Below are positions 19,767 to 38,119 of a DNA stretch of 64,000 nucleotides, piece by piece (the stretch's first letter is position 1; the number at the start of each line of letters is the position of its first letter). This stretch comes from Corynebacterium humireducens NBRC 106098 = DSM 45392 (lineage in GTDB: Bacteria > Actinomycetota > Actinomycetes > Mycobacteriales > Mycobacteriaceae). The position numbers and the translations under genes are program-made. The notes beneath the pieces are model-generated. The model made no database searches. It saw only the letters and a program-made list of their open reading frames with translations, and was not told the origin of the DNA. The stretch is from contig NZ_CP005286.1 of the NCBI RefSeq assembly GCF_000819445.1, forward strand, positions 1,240,001-1,304,000, given 5' to 3'.

Positions 19767-20927
19767 ATGAGCACCACCGGCATCACCGCCCCGGCAGGTT
19801 TCACCGCCGCCGCCCTCACCGCAGGCATCAAGCCCTCGGGCAACCCTGACATGGCCCTCGTGGTCAACAACGGCCCTGAGTTCAACGCCGCCGCGGTGTT
19901 CACCCGCAACCGTGTCGTCGCCTCCCCGGTGAAGATCTCCCGCGAGGCGGTCGCCGACGGGCAGGTCCGGGCCGTCCTCTTCAACGCCGGTAACGCCAAC
20001 GCCTGCAACGGTGTGCAGGGCGACAGGGATGCACGTGCCTCCGTGGAGCAGGTGGCCGAGCTGCTCGGCGTCGAGCCCACCGACGTCGGCGTGTGCTCTA
20101 CCGGGCTGATCGGCGAACTGCTGCCGATGGACAAGGTGCGGGCGGGCGTCGAGAAGCTTGTGCCGGGTCTGGGTGACCACGGCAACGCCGCGGCGGAGGC
20201 CATCATGACCACTGACCTGGTCGCCAAGGAGACCATTGTCAAGGGCGAGGGCTGGACCCTGGGTGGAATGGGGAAGGGCGTCGGAATGATGAGCCCGTCC
20301 CTGGCCACCATGCTCGTCTGCTTCACCACCGACGCATCCGCGACCCCGGAGATGCTCGACGAGGCACTCCGCGCGGCGTCGAAGGTCACCTTCGACACCC
20401 TCGACATCGACGGCTCCACCTCCACGAACGACACCGTCTTCCTCCTCGCCTCCGGCGCCTCCGGCGTCACCCCGAGCCAGGAGGAGCTCAACGCCGCGGT
20501 GCTTGAGGCCAGCGAGGACATCGCCCGCCAGATGCAGGCCGACGCCGAGGGAGTGACCAAGCGCGTCACCGTCACCGTCGAGGGCACCTCCACCGACGAG
20601 CAGGCCGTCAACGCGGCCCGCACCCTGGCCCGCGACAACCTGTTCAAGTGTGCGATGTTCGGCTCCGACCCCAACTGGGGCCGTGTGCTCGCGGCCGTCG
20701 GCATGGCCGACGCCGACATGGACCCGGACCGGATCTCCGTGTACTTCAACGGCCAGGCCGTGTGCGAGAACACCACGGGCACGCCGAACGCCCGCGAGGT
20801 CGACCTCTCGGGCGCGGACATCGACGTGCTGGTCAACCTGGGCGTCGACGGCCCGGGCCGCGCGACCGTCCGCACCACGGACCTCAGCCACGACTACGTC
20901 CACATCAACTCCGCCTACTCCAGCTAG
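19767..20927 (+). CDS. argJ: Bifunctional glutamate N-acetyltransferase / ornithine acetyltransferase
   Basis: The 386-residue ArgJ recycles the acetyl group from N-acetylornithine to glutamate. It is made as a precursor that cuts itself into alpha and beta chains at an Ala-Thr bond; the nucleophile is Thr181 in the conserved ATMLVCF. The ATG at 19767 has GGAAAG ten bases upstream; an earlier in-frame start inside argC would add non-conserved residues. Confidence 0.95.
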   Translation: MSTTGITAPAGFTAAALTAGIKPSGNPDMALVVNNGPEFNAAAVFTRNRVVASPVKISREAVADGQVRAVLFNAGNANACNGVQGDRDARASVEQVAELLGVEPTDVGVCSTGLIGELLPMDKVRAGVEKLVPGLGDHGNAAAEAIMTTDLVAKETIVKGEGWTLGGMGKGVGMMSPSLATMLVCFTTDASATPEMLDEALRAASKVTFDTLDIDGSTSTNDTVFLLASGASGVTPSQEELNAAVLEASEDIARQMQADAEGVTKRVTVTVEGTSTDEQAVNAARTLARDNLFKCAMFGSDPNWGRVLAAVGMADADMDPDRISVYFNGQAVCENTTGTPNAREVDLSGADIDVLVNLGVDGPGRATVRTTDLSHDYVHINSAYSS

Positions 20928-20936
20928 GAACCAGAC

Positions 20937-21874
20937 ATGGAAACCCTGAAGAAGCTCAGCAACGAGGCCCGCGCGCATGTGCTGGCCGAGGCCCTGCCCT
21001 GGCTGCAGCACTTCCGCGACAAGATCGTCGTGGTCAAGTACGGCGGCAACGCGATGGTCGACGAGGACCTCAAGGCCGCCTTCGCCGCGGACATGGTCCT
21101 GCTGCGCACCGTCGGCGCCAAGCCGGTCGTCGTCCACGGTGGTGGCCCGCAGATCTCCAGCATGCTCCGCCGACTCGGCCTGGAGGGGGAGTTCAAGGGC
21201 GGATTCCGCGTGACCACCCCGGAGGTCATGGAGATCGTCCGCATGGTGCTCTTCGGCCAGGTCGGCCGCGACCTCGTCGGACTGATCAACTCGCACGGCC
21301 CCTACGCCGTCGGCACCTCGGGCGAGGACGCTGGCCTGTTCACCGCGCAGAAGCGCCTGGTCGAGGTCGGGGGAGTCCCCACCGACATCGGCCTGGTCGG
21401 TGACATCGTGGACGTCAACCCCGCTGCGCTCATGGACATCGTCGAGTCCGGGCGTATCCCCGTGGTGTCCACCATCGCCCCCGACGAGAACGGCGAGGTC
21501 TACAACATCAACGCCGACACCGCCGCGGGAGCCCTCGCGGAGGCCATCGGCGCGGAACGTCTGCTCATCCTCACCAACGTGGAGGGCCTGTACACCGACT
21601 GGCCGAACAAGGACTCGCTGCTGTCGAAGATCGAGACCTCCGAGCTGGAGGCGATCCTGCCGAAGCTGGACTCCGGGATGATCCCCAAGATGGAGTCCTG
21701 CCTCCGGGCCGTGCAGGGCGGGGTCTCCGCCGCCCACGTCATCGACGGCCGAATCGCCCACTCCGTCATTCTCGAGCTGCTCACCATGGGCGGCATCGGC
21801 ACCATGGTGCTGCCCGACAACTACGACCGCGAGAACTACCCCGCCGGCACAGTCTTCAGAAAGGACGCCCAGTG

Positions 21875-21875
<1 letters not shown>
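20937..21875 (+). CDS. argB: Acetylglutamate kinase
   Basis: The 312-residue kinase phosphorylates N-acetylglutamate, usually the arginine-feedback-inhibited step in corynebacteria. It has the amino-acid-kinase motifs VVKYGGNAM and VHGGGPQI near the N-terminus and a long N-terminal helix ([21 protein letters not shown]), typical of arginine-sensitive hexameric forms. It follows argJ by nine bases. Confidence 0.96.
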
Positions 21876-24515
<2,640 letters not shown>

Positions 24516-24521
24516 GCCCCC

Positions 24522-24553
24522 GGTATCCTCGGATACCAGATACTTCCCATAAT
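24522..24553 (+). promoter_or_regulatory. argG upstream palindrome and -10 box
   Basis: GGTATCC at 24522-24528 and GGATACC at 24531-24537 form a perfect seven-base inverted repeat with two bases between. A GATAC motif repeats directly after it, and CATAAT at 24548-24553 is a plausible -10. The palindrome covers the -35 position, as expected of a repressor site; it could equally be a weak hairpin ending argR. An AT-rich ATAATTCATTCA stretch follows and resembles an ARG half-box. Confidence 0.45.
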
Positions 24554-24577
24554 TCATTCACCCAAGGAGAAACCCAC

Positions 24578-25780
24578 ATGTCTGCACGCGTCGTCCTCGC
24601 CTACTCCGGCGGCCTCGACACCACCGTCGCCATCCCGTACCTGGCCAAGATGACCGGCGGCGAGGTTGTCGCCGTGTCCCTCGACCTCGGTCAGGGCGGC
24701 GAGGACATGGAGTCCGTGCGCCAGCGCGCCCTGGACTCCGGTGCCGTCGAGTCCATCGTGATCGACGCCCGCGACGAGTTCGCCGAGGAGTACTGCCTGC
24801 CGACCATCAAGGCCAACGGCATGTACATGAAGCAGTACCCGCTCGTGTCCGCCATCTCCCGCCCGCTGATCGTCAAGCACCTCGTCGAGGCCGCCAAGGA
24901 GCACGGCGGCACCCACGTCTCCCACGGCTGCACCGGCAAGGGCAACGACCAGGTCCGCTTCGAGGTCGGCTTCCGCGACACCAACCCGGACCTGGAGATC
25001 ATCGCCCCGGCCCGCGACTACGCCTGGACCCGTGACAAGGCCATCGCCTTCGCCGAGGAGATTGACCTGCCGATCGAGCAGTCCGCCTCCTCCCCGTTCT
25101 CCATCGACCAGAACGTGTGGGGCCGCGCCATCGAGACCGGCTACCTCGAGGACCTGTGGAACGCCCCGACCAAGGACATCTACGCCTACACCGAGGAGCC
25201 GACCCTGGGCAACGCCCCGGATGAGGTCATCATCTCCTTCGAGGCCGGCAAGCCGGTCGCCATCGACGGCCGCCCGGTCACCATGCTGGAGGCCATCGAG
25301 GAGCTCAACCGCCGCGGCGGCGCCCAGGGCGTCGGCCGTCTGGACATGGTCGAGGACCGCCTCGTCGGCATCAAGTCCCGCGAGATCTACGAGGCACCGG
25401 GTGCCATGATCCTCATCAAGGCCCACGAGGCCATGGAGGACGTCACCCTGGAGCGTGAGCTCGCCCGCTACAAGCGTCTCGTCGACGCCCGCTGGGCCGA
25501 GGAGGTCTACGACGGTCTGTGGTTCGGTCCGCTGAAGCGCTCCCTCGACGCCTTCATCGAGTCCACCCAGGAGCACGTCACCGGCGACATCCGCCTGGTG
25601 CTGCACGCCGGTTCCATCACCGTCAACGGCCGTCGTTCCAACCACTCGCTGTACGACTTCAACCTGGCGACCTACGACTCCGGCGACACCTTCGACCAGA
25701 CCATGGCGAAGGGCTTCGTCAAGCTGCACGGCCTCTCCTCGGAGATCGCCAACAAGCGTGACCGCGAGGCGCAGAACTAA
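24578..25780 (+). CDS. argG: Argininosuccinate synthase
   Basis: The 400-residue ATP-dependent ligase joins citrulline and aspartate. The ATP-pyrophosphatase P-loop SGGLDTT lies at residues 10-16, and [15 protein letters not shown] is conserved. The ATG at 24578 follows AAGGAGA by seven bases. It is separated from argR by 62 bases that hold a palindrome and a -10-like box. Confidence 0.96.
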   Translation: MSARVVLAYSGGLDTTVAIPYLAKMTGGEVVAVSLDLGQGGEDMESVRQRALDSGAVESIVIDARDEFAEEYCLPTIKANGMYMKQYPLVSAISRPLIVKHLVEAAKEHGGTHVSHGCTGKGNDQVRFEVGFRDTNPDLEIIAPARDYAWTRDKAIAFAEEIDLPIEQSASSPFSIDQNVWGRAIETGYLEDLWNAPTKDIYAYTEEPTLGNAPDEVIISFEAGKPVAIDGRPVTMLEAIEELNRRGGAQGVGRLDMVEDRLVGIKSREIYEAPGAMILIKAHEAMEDVTLERELARYKRLVDARWAEEVYDGLWFGPLKRSLDAFIESTQEHVTGDIRLVLHAGSITVNGRRSNHSLYDFNLATYDSGDTFDQTMAKGFVKLHGLSSEIANKRDREAQN

Positions 25781-27214
<1,434 letters not shown>

Positions 27215-27261
27215 TTCCCGCTCGAGTGGCCGACCTGCAGGAAGCGTCATAAGCTTCGTGC

Positions 27262-28413
27262 ATGAGTAAGGCGAAAAACAGATCAGGCCGAGGACCGTCA
27301 GTTGTCGTCGGCCTGATCTTGTTGGTTGTGGCGGTGGTGGCGGTGCTCGTGGGGCGGGGCACGCTGAGTGTCCCGACGCTCGGGGGTGTCGGCCCGGCCC
27401 CGGAGACACGCCAGATCACCGGCGTCATCGGTTCGGAGAAGCGGGGGTTCTTCGAGGACCCGGAGGTGCGGAGGAAGCTGGCGGAGCACGGGCTCGAGGT
27501 GGCCGTCGACACCGCCGGATCGCGCCGCATCGCCACCGACGTGGACCTGTCCACCTACGACTTCGCCTTCCCCTCCTCGGCGCCGGCGGGGGAGAAGATC
27601 GTCTCCCGGGAGGCCAACCGCGGAGTGTTCACCCCCTTCCACTCGCCCATGGCGGTGGCCACCTTCACCCCGATCCTCGAGGTCCTCGAGCGGGAGGGTG
27701 TGGCCCGGCAGGAGGCCGGCCACTGGCTGATCGACATGTCCCGCTACGCGGAACTGGCGGGCAGCGGGCAGCGGTGGCGTGACCTCGGCCCCGAGTACCC
27801 GTCCCCGCGGACGGTGCAGATCTCCTCGACGGACATCCGCACCTCCAACTCGGCGGCGATGTACCTGTCGATCCTGGCCTGGGTCGTGCGTGACGGCGGG
27901 GTGGTCACCACCGACTCCCAGGTCGCCGAGGTCATCGAGGCCGTCAGTCCGCTGTTCCTGGGGCAGGGCTACACCGAGTCGACCTCCGCCGGCCCCTTCG
28001 CGGACTACCTGGCGCAGGGCATCGGCGCCCGCCCGATGGTCCTGGTGTACGAGGCGCAGTTCCTGGGGGAGAAGATGGCGAGGAACTCCCGTATCCGCGA
28101 CGACATGCAGCTCGCGTACCCGGAGCCGACGATCAATTCCACCCACATGCTCGTCGCGCTCACCGACGACGGGGCCGAGCTCGGACGGGCGCTCAGCAAC
28201 GATCCCGACCTGCAGCGTCTGGCCGCCGAGCACGGGTTCCGCCCCGGTGACCCGGCGCTGTTCGCGGGCACGCTCGGCGACCACGGCATCGGCGAGCCGC
28301 CGACCTTCCTGGCCACCGTCGACCCGCCCGTCTTCGACCGCCTGGAACAGCTCATCAACGGTGTCGGTGCCCGCTACTCCAGCCCCCAGCCTCCGGAGGA
28401 CAGTGAAGAATGA
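27262..28413 (+). CDS. Membrane-anchored binding-protein-like protein (operon gene 1)
   Basis: The 383-residue protein has one N-terminal transmembrane anchor (about 13-33) and an extracytoplasmic domain that reads like a type 2 periplasmic-binding-protein fold: ITGVIGSEKRGFFEDPEVRRKLAEHG, a central YPSPRTVQISSTDIRTSNSAAMYLSIL and a late NSTHMLVALTDDGAELGRALSND. No ligand motif is clear. TAAGCT six bases before the ATG suggests a leaderless start. It overlaps the next gene by ATGA, so the products probably work together. The assignment rests on overall pattern, not on a signature. Confidence 0.55.
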   Translation: MSKAKNRSGRGPSVVVGLILLVVAVVAVLVGRGTLSVPTLGGVGPAPETRQITGVIGSEKRGFFEDPEVRRKLAEHGLEVAVDTAGSRRIATDVDLSTYDFAFPSSAPAGEKIVSREANRGVFTPFHSPMAVATFTPILEVLEREGVARQEAGHWLIDMSRYAELAGSGQRWRDLGPEYPSPRTVQISSTDIRTSNSAAMYLSILAWVVRDGGVVTTDSQVAEVIEAVSPLFLGQGYTESTSAGPFADYLAQGIGARPMVLVYEAQFLGEKMARNSRIRDDMQLAYPEPTINSTHMLVALTDDGAELGRALSNDPDLQRLAAEHGFRPGDPALFAGTLGDHGIGEPPTFLATVDPPVFDRLEQLINGVGARYSSPQPPEDSEE

Positions 28414-30020
28414 CCCGTCGTACCCTTTCCACCCTGGTGGCGCTGATCCTGTCCCTCGGACTCGTGGCCTGCGGGGACTCCGTCAGTCTGCCCGGCGGCG
28501 ACAGCCCTGACCGCCCCGGCCGTTCCGGCCTCTCCGACCTCGATGACACGCCGCTGCGCATCGTCGCGGCGACGGAGCTCGAGGATCTGCAGCCCGTCAT
28601 CGAGGACGCCGCCGACGACCTCGGCTTCCCCATCGAGCTGAGCTTCCCGGCCGGCACGCTGGACAACTCGCAGTCGCTCCTCGACGGCGCCTTCGACCAG
28701 CAGCACGACGCCACGTGGTTCGCCACAAACCGTTACGTCGACATCCTCGGCGCCTCGTCGAAGCTGGCCGACAGCACCCCGATCGGGCATTCCCCGGTCG
28801 CCTTCGGCATCACCTCGTCGAAGGCCGCCGAGCTGGGCTGGGACTCCCGCCAGCCGACGTGGGCGGAGATCGCGGAGACCGCCGCCGACGGGCAGGTCAC
28901 CTTCGGCATGACCGACCCCTCGGCGTCGAACTCGGGCTTCTCGGCGCTGGTGTCCGTCGCCACCGCGCTGTCCGACACGGGCTCCGCCCTCACCTCCGCC
29001 GACATCGACTGGATCTCCCCGCAGCTGCAGGGCTTCTTCTCCGGGCAGACGCTGACCTCCGGGTCGTCGGGCTGGCTCACCGAGACCTGGCTCGCGGACC
29101 GTTCGCGTGCCGACGCCCTCATCAACTACGAGTCCGTCCTGCACACCCTCGTGCAGGAGCACCCGGACGTCAGCGTCATCGTGCCGGCGGACGGCGTGGT
29201 CTCCGCGGACTACCCGCTGTCGACCCTTGCCGCCCCGGCGCAGCCGCAGGCCCGGGAGAAGGTCGCGGCCCTGAGCGGGTGGCTCCTCGACCGTCCCGAG
29301 GTGCTCACCGACAGCTTCCGACGTCCCGTCGACCGGGGCGCCGAACTGCCCGCGGAGCTGGACGTCCCGCTGCTCATCGAGCTGCCCTTCCCGGCCAACC
29401 GCACCATCACCGACCAGCTGGTTGCGGCCTTCCACAACGAGCTGCGTACGCCCGGTGACACCGTCTTCATCCTGGACACCTCGGGCTCCATGGAGGGGGA
29501 GCGTCTCGCCCTGCTCAAGGACACGATGCGTTCGCTCATCGACGGTTCCGCCCGGGGTGCCGCCGGGGGAGTGGGCTTCCGCGACCGCGAGCGTCTCACC
29601 CTGCTGCCCTTCGCGGACGAGCCCGCCACCCCGCTCACCCTCCGCTTCTCGACGACCGACCCCGCCCCCGCCGACCAGCTCACCGGAGAGGTCGACGGGC
29701 TGGTGGCCGAGGGGGCGACCGCGATCTACTCCGCCCTCATGGAGGCCTACGGCCGTGTCGACGCCCGGGAGGGGTCGATCCCGTCGATCGTGCTCATGAG
29801 CGACGGTGAGGTCACCGCCGGTGCCGGCCTCGCCGAGTTCCGCGCCTTCCACGCCGGTCTCCGCGGACCGGCCGCCGACATCCCGGTGTTCGTCATCCTC
29901 TACGGCGAGGCCAACGTCGCCGAGATGACCGCCATCGCCGAGATGACCGGCGGCAAGGTCTTCGACGCCCTCGACGGGGACCTCGACTCAGCATTCAAGG
30001 AGATCCGTGGCTACCAGTGA
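28410..30020 (+). CDS. Lipoprotein with binding-protein and VWA domains (operon gene 2)
   Basis: The 536-residue protein has a signal peptide with lipobox LVAC (Cys21). Residues about 48-320 resemble an extracellular solute-binding domain (PLRIVAATELEDLQPVIEDAA). Residues about 350-530 are a von Willebrand A domain with a complete metal site: DTSGS near 359, the Thr in GATAIYSAL and the Asp in VLMSDGE. VWA domains bind protein or ligand through a divalent metal. The fusion of both on one lipoprotein, next to a second binding-protein-like gene, suggests an extracellular sensing or assembly complex. Similar fusions are seen in actinobacteria, often near tellurite/toxic-anion resistance genes. 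Confidence 0.7.
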   Translation: MTRRTLSTLVALILSLGLVACGDSVSLPGGDSPDRPGRSGLSDLDDTPLRIVAATELEDLQPVIEDAADDLGFPIELSFPAGTLDNSQSLLDGAFDQQHDATWFATNRYVDILGASSKLADSTPIGHSPVAFGITSSKAAELGWDSRQPTWAEIAETAADGQVTFGMTDPSASNSGFSALVSVATALSDTGSALTSADIDWISPQLQGFFSGQTLTSGSSGWLTETWLADRSRADALINYESVLHTLVQEHPDVSVIVPADGVVSADYPLSTLAAPAQPQAREKVAALSGWLLDRPEVLTDSFRRPVDRGAELPAELDVPLLIELPFPANRTITDQLVAAFHNELRTPGDTVFILDTSGSMEGERLALLKDTMRSLIDGSARGAAGGVGFRDRERLTLLPFADEPATPLTLRFSTTDPAPADQLTGEVDGLVAEGATAIYSALMEAYGRVDAREGSIPSIVLMSDGEVTAGAGLAEFRAFHAGLRGPAADIPVFVILYGEANVAEMTAIAEMTGGKVFDALDGDLDSAFKEIRGYQ

Positions 30021-30615
30021 CACCAGCTTCTTCCGCTCCCGGAAGAACCTCGTCGGCATGATCATCGCCGTGCTCGTCGTCGGGCTCCATCTCGTCGTCG
30101 GACTCGGAGTGCTGTGGCCCGTGGTGGCCCTGGCCGGCTGGGGCGCCGGGGTGGCACTCACCCCGGGCCGACAGCAGCCGGAGCTTCCGCCGGCCCCCGC
30201 CCGCCCGTCCGCCGAGGAACTGCGGGACCGCATCAGGCACGAGACCCACTGGCTCTACGGGAGCGGCCCCGCCCACGAGGTGGTCGACTCGATGGCGGCG
30301 CTGAAGGTCTCCCTCGACGATGTTCTCGCGGAGTGGGACAGGCTTGCCGACGTCCCCGAGCAGCGGGTCGTCGTCGAGACGATCGTCAACGACTATCTGC
30401 CGGGCACCCTCGGGCGGTACCTGGCGGTCAGCGACCGGACGCACCCCACCGCGGTCACGGAGACCGCCGAGTCGCTCACGATCCTCCGTGAGGAGGTGGA
30501 GCGGATCCGGGAGGCCGTGGTCAGCGACACTCTGCGTGATCTGGAGGACCAGACCCGCGCACTGCGTATCCAGTTCGGGCGGCTTCCGGGCGCCGGGTAC
30601 GATACTGAGTCATGA
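30007..30615 (+). CDS. XpaC-like membrane protein (operon gene 3)
   Basis: The 202-residue protein has a hydrophobic hairpin (about 14-52) and a helical domain (about 68-195). The stretch VVVETIVNDYLPGTLGRYLAVSDR followed by a long helix resembles the XpaC family (5-bromo-4-chloroindolyl phosphate hydrolysis protein), usually encoded beside the toxic-anion-resistance protein TelA. No TelA gene is in the window. The GTG start overlaps the VWA gene by 14 bases and the stop overlaps the Trm112-like gene by four, so all are one transcript. The XpaC match is by eye. Confidence 0.55.
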   Translation: MATSDTSFFRSRKNLVGMIIAVLVVGLHLVVGLGVLWPVVALAGWGAGVALTPGRQQPELPPAPARPSAEELRDRIRHETHWLYGSGPAHEVVDSMAALKVSLDDVLAEWDRLADVPEQRVVVETIVNDYLPGTLGRYLAVSDRTHPTAVTETAESLTILREEVERIREAVVSDTLRDLEDQTRALRIQFGRLPGAGYDTES

Positions 30616-30794
30616 GTCTCGATCCGAAGTTGCTGGAAGTCCTCGCCTGTCCGAAGGACAAGGGCCCACTGACATGTATCAGGGACCGTGAGGTCCTGGT
30701 CAATGAGCGGCTCGGTCTCGCCTATCGCATCGATGACGGCATCCCCGTGATGCTCATCGACGAGGCGACGCCCTGGCCGCCGGCCGCCGACTAA
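30612..30794 (+). CDS. Trm112-like protein
   Basis: The 60-residue protein ([21 protein letters not shown], then a [24 protein letters not shown] end) belongs to the Trm112/YcaR family. Family members with four cysteines bind zinc and activate methyltransferases; here only two cysteines remain (ACP and LTC), so zinc binding is doubtful. It overlaps the XpaC-like gene by ATGA and precedes tyrS by 41 bases. Confidence 0.8.
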   Translation: MSLDPKLLEVLACPKDKGPLTCIRDREVLVNERLGLAYRIDDGIPVMLIDEATPWPPAAD

Positions 30795-30835
30795 CCCTTC
30801 CACATCCTCTACTTCTGATACTGCGAGATACACAC

Positions 30836-32101
30836 ATGAACATCATTGACGAGCTGGCCTGGCGCGACCTCATCAACCAGTCCACCGACCTGGACTCCCT
30901 GCGTGAGGTGACCGAGGCCGGCCCCATCACCCTGTACTGCGGTTTCGACCCGACCGGTCCGTCCCTGCACGCCGGCCACCTGGTCCCGCTGCTCATGCTC
31001 CGCCGCTTCCAGCAGGCCGGCCACCGCCCGATCGTCCTGGCGGGTGGCGCCACCGGCATGATCGGCGACCCCCGCGACGTGGGCGAGCGCTCCATGAACT
31101 CCGCCGACACCGTCGCCGACTGGTCCGAGCGCATCTCCGGCCAGCTCTCCCGCTTCGTCTCCTTCGAGGGCGAGAACGCGGCCCTGCTGCTCAACAACAA
31201 CGACTGGACGAAGGACCTCACCGTCATCTCCTTCCTCCGGGACATCGGCAAGCACTTCCCGCTGAACACGATGCTGTCCCGCGACACCGTGAAGCGCCGC
31301 CTCGAGTCCGACGGCATCTCCTACACCGAGTTCTCCTACGTCCTGCTCCAGGCGAACGACTTCGTGCAGCTGCGCCGCAACTACGACTGCGTCCTGCAGG
31401 TCGGCGGCGGCGACCAGTGGGGCAACCTCGTCGCCGGCGTCGACCTCAACCGCCGCATGGACGGCGAGTCCGTCCACGCGCTGACGGTTCCGCTGGTCAC
31501 CGACTCCGAGGGCCAGAAGTTCGGCAAGTCCACCGGTGGCGGCTCCCTCTGGCTCGACCCGGAGATGACCAGCCCGTACACCTGGTACCAGTACTTCATC
31601 AACGCCTCCGACGCCGACGTCATCCGCTACCTCCGCTGGTTCACGTTCCTCACCGCCGAGGAACTCGCGGAGCTGGAGACCGAGGTCGCGGAGCGTCCTT
31701 TCCGACGCGAGGCGCAGCGCCGACTGGCCCGCGAGATGACCAACCTCGTCCACGGCGAGGAGGCCACCGCCGCTGTCGAGCTGGCCTCCCAGGCACTGTT
31801 CGGCCGCGCCGAGCTCACGGACCTGGACGAGAAGACCCTGGCCTCCGCCGTCTCCGAGACCGAGGTTCTCGAGGTCAACGGTGGCGATGACCGCTCTATC
31901 GTGGATCTGCTCGTCGGCACCGGCCTCGTCGACTCTCGTGGTGCGGCCCGTCGTGCCATCAAGGAAGGTGGCGCGTACGTGAACAACGTGCGAATCGAGA
32001 GCGAGGACTGGGAGCCGGCCGCAGAGGATCTGCTGCACGGATCCTGGCTCGTTCTGCGCCGTGGCAAGAAGAACTTCGCCGGCGTGAAGGTCAACAACTG
32101 A
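30836..32101 (+). CDS. tyrS: Tyrosine-tRNA ligase
   Basis: The 421-residue class I synthetase has the HIGH-equivalent HAGH at residues 45-48, KFGKS (KMSKS-equivalent) near residue 228 and a C-terminal S4 RNA-binding domain (about 355-415, [21 protein letters not shown]). No T-box leader is present. Confidence 0.96.
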   Translation: MNIIDELAWRDLINQSTDLDSLREVTEAGPITLYCGFDPTGPSLHAGHLVPLLMLRRFQQAGHRPIVLAGGATGMIGDPRDVGERSMNSADTVADWSERISGQLSRFVSFEGENAALLLNNNDWTKDLTVISFLRDIGKHFPLNTMLSRDTVKRRLESDGISYTEFSYVLLQANDFVQLRRNYDCVLQVGGGDQWGNLVAGVDLNRRMDGESVHALTVPLVTDSEGQKFGKSTGGGSLWLDPEMTSPYTWYQYFINASDADVIRYLRWFTFLTAEELAELETEVAERPFRREAQRRLAREMTNLVHGEEATAAVELASQALFGRAELTDLDEKTLASAVSETEVLEVNGGDDRSIVDLLVGTGLVDSRGAARRAIKEGGAYVNNVRIESEDWEPAAEDLLHGSWLVLRRGKKNFAGVKVNN

Positions 32102-32121
32102 CCGATACGTTCCCCAGATAC

Positions 32122-32155
32122 CCCACCTGACCAGGCGATTTGGTGAAGGTGGGGG
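32122..32155 (+). terminator. Hairpin after tyrS
   Basis: CCCCACCT at 32122-32129 pairs with AGGTGGGG at 32148-32155, with further ACCA/TGGT pairing inside. It lies 20 bases after the tyrS stop and before the rRNA promoter. There is no T tail, so termination strength is uncertain. Confidence 0.5.
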
Positions 32156-32239
32156 ACATGGGTAACTTAATGGAGGTCGCCGAGAGCGCCGCGGAGAACA
32201 CCGCGGGAAGCTCAGAGTGACAGAGAGATTACAACGAAG

Positions 32240-32268
32240 TTGACACCGTGAAAACGATCAACTACAGT
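32240..32268 (+). promoter_or_regulatory. rRNA operon promoter
   Basis: A perfect -35 TTGACA at 32240-32245 and TACAGT at 32263-32268 are exactly 17 bases apart, which places the start near 32275, about 470 bases before mature 16S. A TATGAT at 32407 could belong to a second, weaker promoter. Confidence 0.75.
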
Positions 32269-32326
32269 AGGATCTCCAGCCGCTGAGACGAAGCCCGGTA
32301 GAACGGGTCAGAATCCGGCGTGCGGA

Positions 32327-32360
32327 TGTTGTGTGAGAACTCAATAGTGTGCCAATGTAC
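32327..32360 (+). other. rRNA leader: boxA-like element and 16S processing stem, left arm
   Basis: TGTTGTGTGAGAACTCAATA resembles the mycobacterial and corynebacterial boxA antitermination sequence. The following 32346-32360 is complementary, with a few G-U pairs, to 34418-34432 after 16S, and so makes the stem that brackets pre-16S RNA for RNase III. The rest of the 32102-32742 gap holds hairpins at 32479-32495 and 32600-32615 but no gene. Confidence 0.6.
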
Positions 32361-32742
32361 TTTTGTTTGTGGTCTATTGGTTGTGTGTGCCGGCCAGTCT
32401 CGGGCGTATGATGTTCGGGTTGGTGGGTGTGTGCCGGGTGGTACCTTTCTATGACAGGGTGCCACTGGAAATAATGCGCACCAGCGTGTCTGGTGTGAGT
32501 TGTTGTGGCGCAGACATGATCATGACCGTGAATTTTTTCCGGCCTCCTTCTTCTTCCTCGTCGAAGTGGTGGGGGCCGGGTTGCGGACATGTCCCCGGGC
32601 CAGCGTTTGCGCTGGTGTGGGGGTGTTTGTGAATCATCATTTTGGACAATCATTTTCATCATCGCCTCGTTGGGTGGTGGTGTGCTGGTTGTTTGTTTTT
32701 GGTTGGGTTTGGGCTTTCCTGCCTGATTCTTCTGATAGAAGT

Positions 32743-34272
<1,530 letters not shown>

Positions 34273-34417
34273 AGCTTTTTTCAAAGTCCACGTCTGACAG
34301 TTGTCGTCGGTGGCGTCGGTCGGTTGGTGGTCACGAGTGTTGACCCGCCGGCCACAAGTGAATCGGGTGGACGCACACCGTAGCGGTTCACACGACCAGG
34401 ATTTGATCACAGGCTTT

Positions 34418-34432
34418 GTATGTTGGCACGCT
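34418..34432 (+). other. 16S processing stem, right arm
   Basis: GTATGTTGGCACGCT pairs with 32346-32360 upstream of 16S, allowing G-U pairs. Together they would form the RNase III stem around pre-16S RNA. Confidence 0.5.
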
Positions 34433-34533
34433 GTTGGGTGTCTGGGACAACATGGTTGTTTCCGGTGATCACCTATTCTTCCCGGGTGCCGGTGAGACGT
34501 TGACGTCTGCTGGTGGTTTCGGGGGTGGGTGGT

Positions 34534-34566
34534 GTGTTGTGTGAGAACTGTATAGTGGACGCGAGC
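34534..34566 (+). other. 16S-23S spacer: boxA-like element and 23S processing stem, left arm
   Basis: TGTTGTGTGAGAACTGTATA repeats the boxA-like element of the leader. Bases 34548-34566 are complementary over 19 positions (one G-U) to 37816-37834 after 23S, which is the expected pre-23S RNase III stem. The spacer (34269-34680) contains no tRNA gene, as is usual in Corynebacterium. Confidence 0.75.
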
Positions 34567-34680
34567 ATCTTTATTTTTTGTGTGCCGCACATCCCTGGCT
34601 CCTTTTGGGGGTTGGGTGGTGTGTGGTGGTTTGTTCAAGTTGTAGTTCACCGGTCGGCCGTGTCGTTACGCGGTCGGCTG

Positions 34681-37758
<3,078 letters not shown>

Positions 37759-37815
37759 ACTAACCCTGTGGGGTGTGTGCAACGCAACGTAACAACACAT
37801 AGCAACACATGGTTT

Positions 37816-37834
37816 GCTCGCGTCCACTATGCAG
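37816..37834 (+). other. 23S processing stem, right arm
   Basis: This 19-base stretch between 23S and 5S is complementary to 34548-34566. See the left arm in the 16S-23S spacer. Confidence 0.7.
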
Positions 37835-37882
37835 TGTCTGACACAACACACATGCCGGTCACCCTAGGGGTGTCCCAGAGGT

Positions 37883-38001
37883 GTGTCGGTGGTTGATAGC
37901 GGCAGGGAAACGCCCGGTCCCATTCCGAACCCGGAAGCTAAGCCTGCCCGCGCTGATGGTACTGCACTCGGGAGGGTGTGGGAGAGTAGGTTGCCGCCGA
38001 C
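37883..38001 (+). rRNA. rrf: 5S ribosomal RNA
   Basis: The 119-base gene is bounded by the complementary ends GTCGGTGG and CCGCCGAC, with the conserved internal CCCATTCCGAACCCGGAAGC and GGTACTGCACTCGGGAGG. It closes the rRNA operon. Confidence 0.95.
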
Positions 38002-38027
38002 GCTAAAATTTAAAAGAGGAATGTAAG

Positions 38028-38077
38028 GCGCCGCCTGTCGAGTTGAGAAACATCTCCTCGGCAGGTGGCGCTTTCGT
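38028..38077 (+). terminator. rRNA operon terminator
   Basis: A 15-base stem (38028-38042 with 38057-38071, two G-U or mismatched positions) is followed by TTTCGTCGTTTC, 27 bases after 5S. Confidence 0.75.
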
Positions 38078-38119
38078 CGTTTCTGCCCCCGGGCAGAACT
38101 TATGGGAGAATATAGTCTT

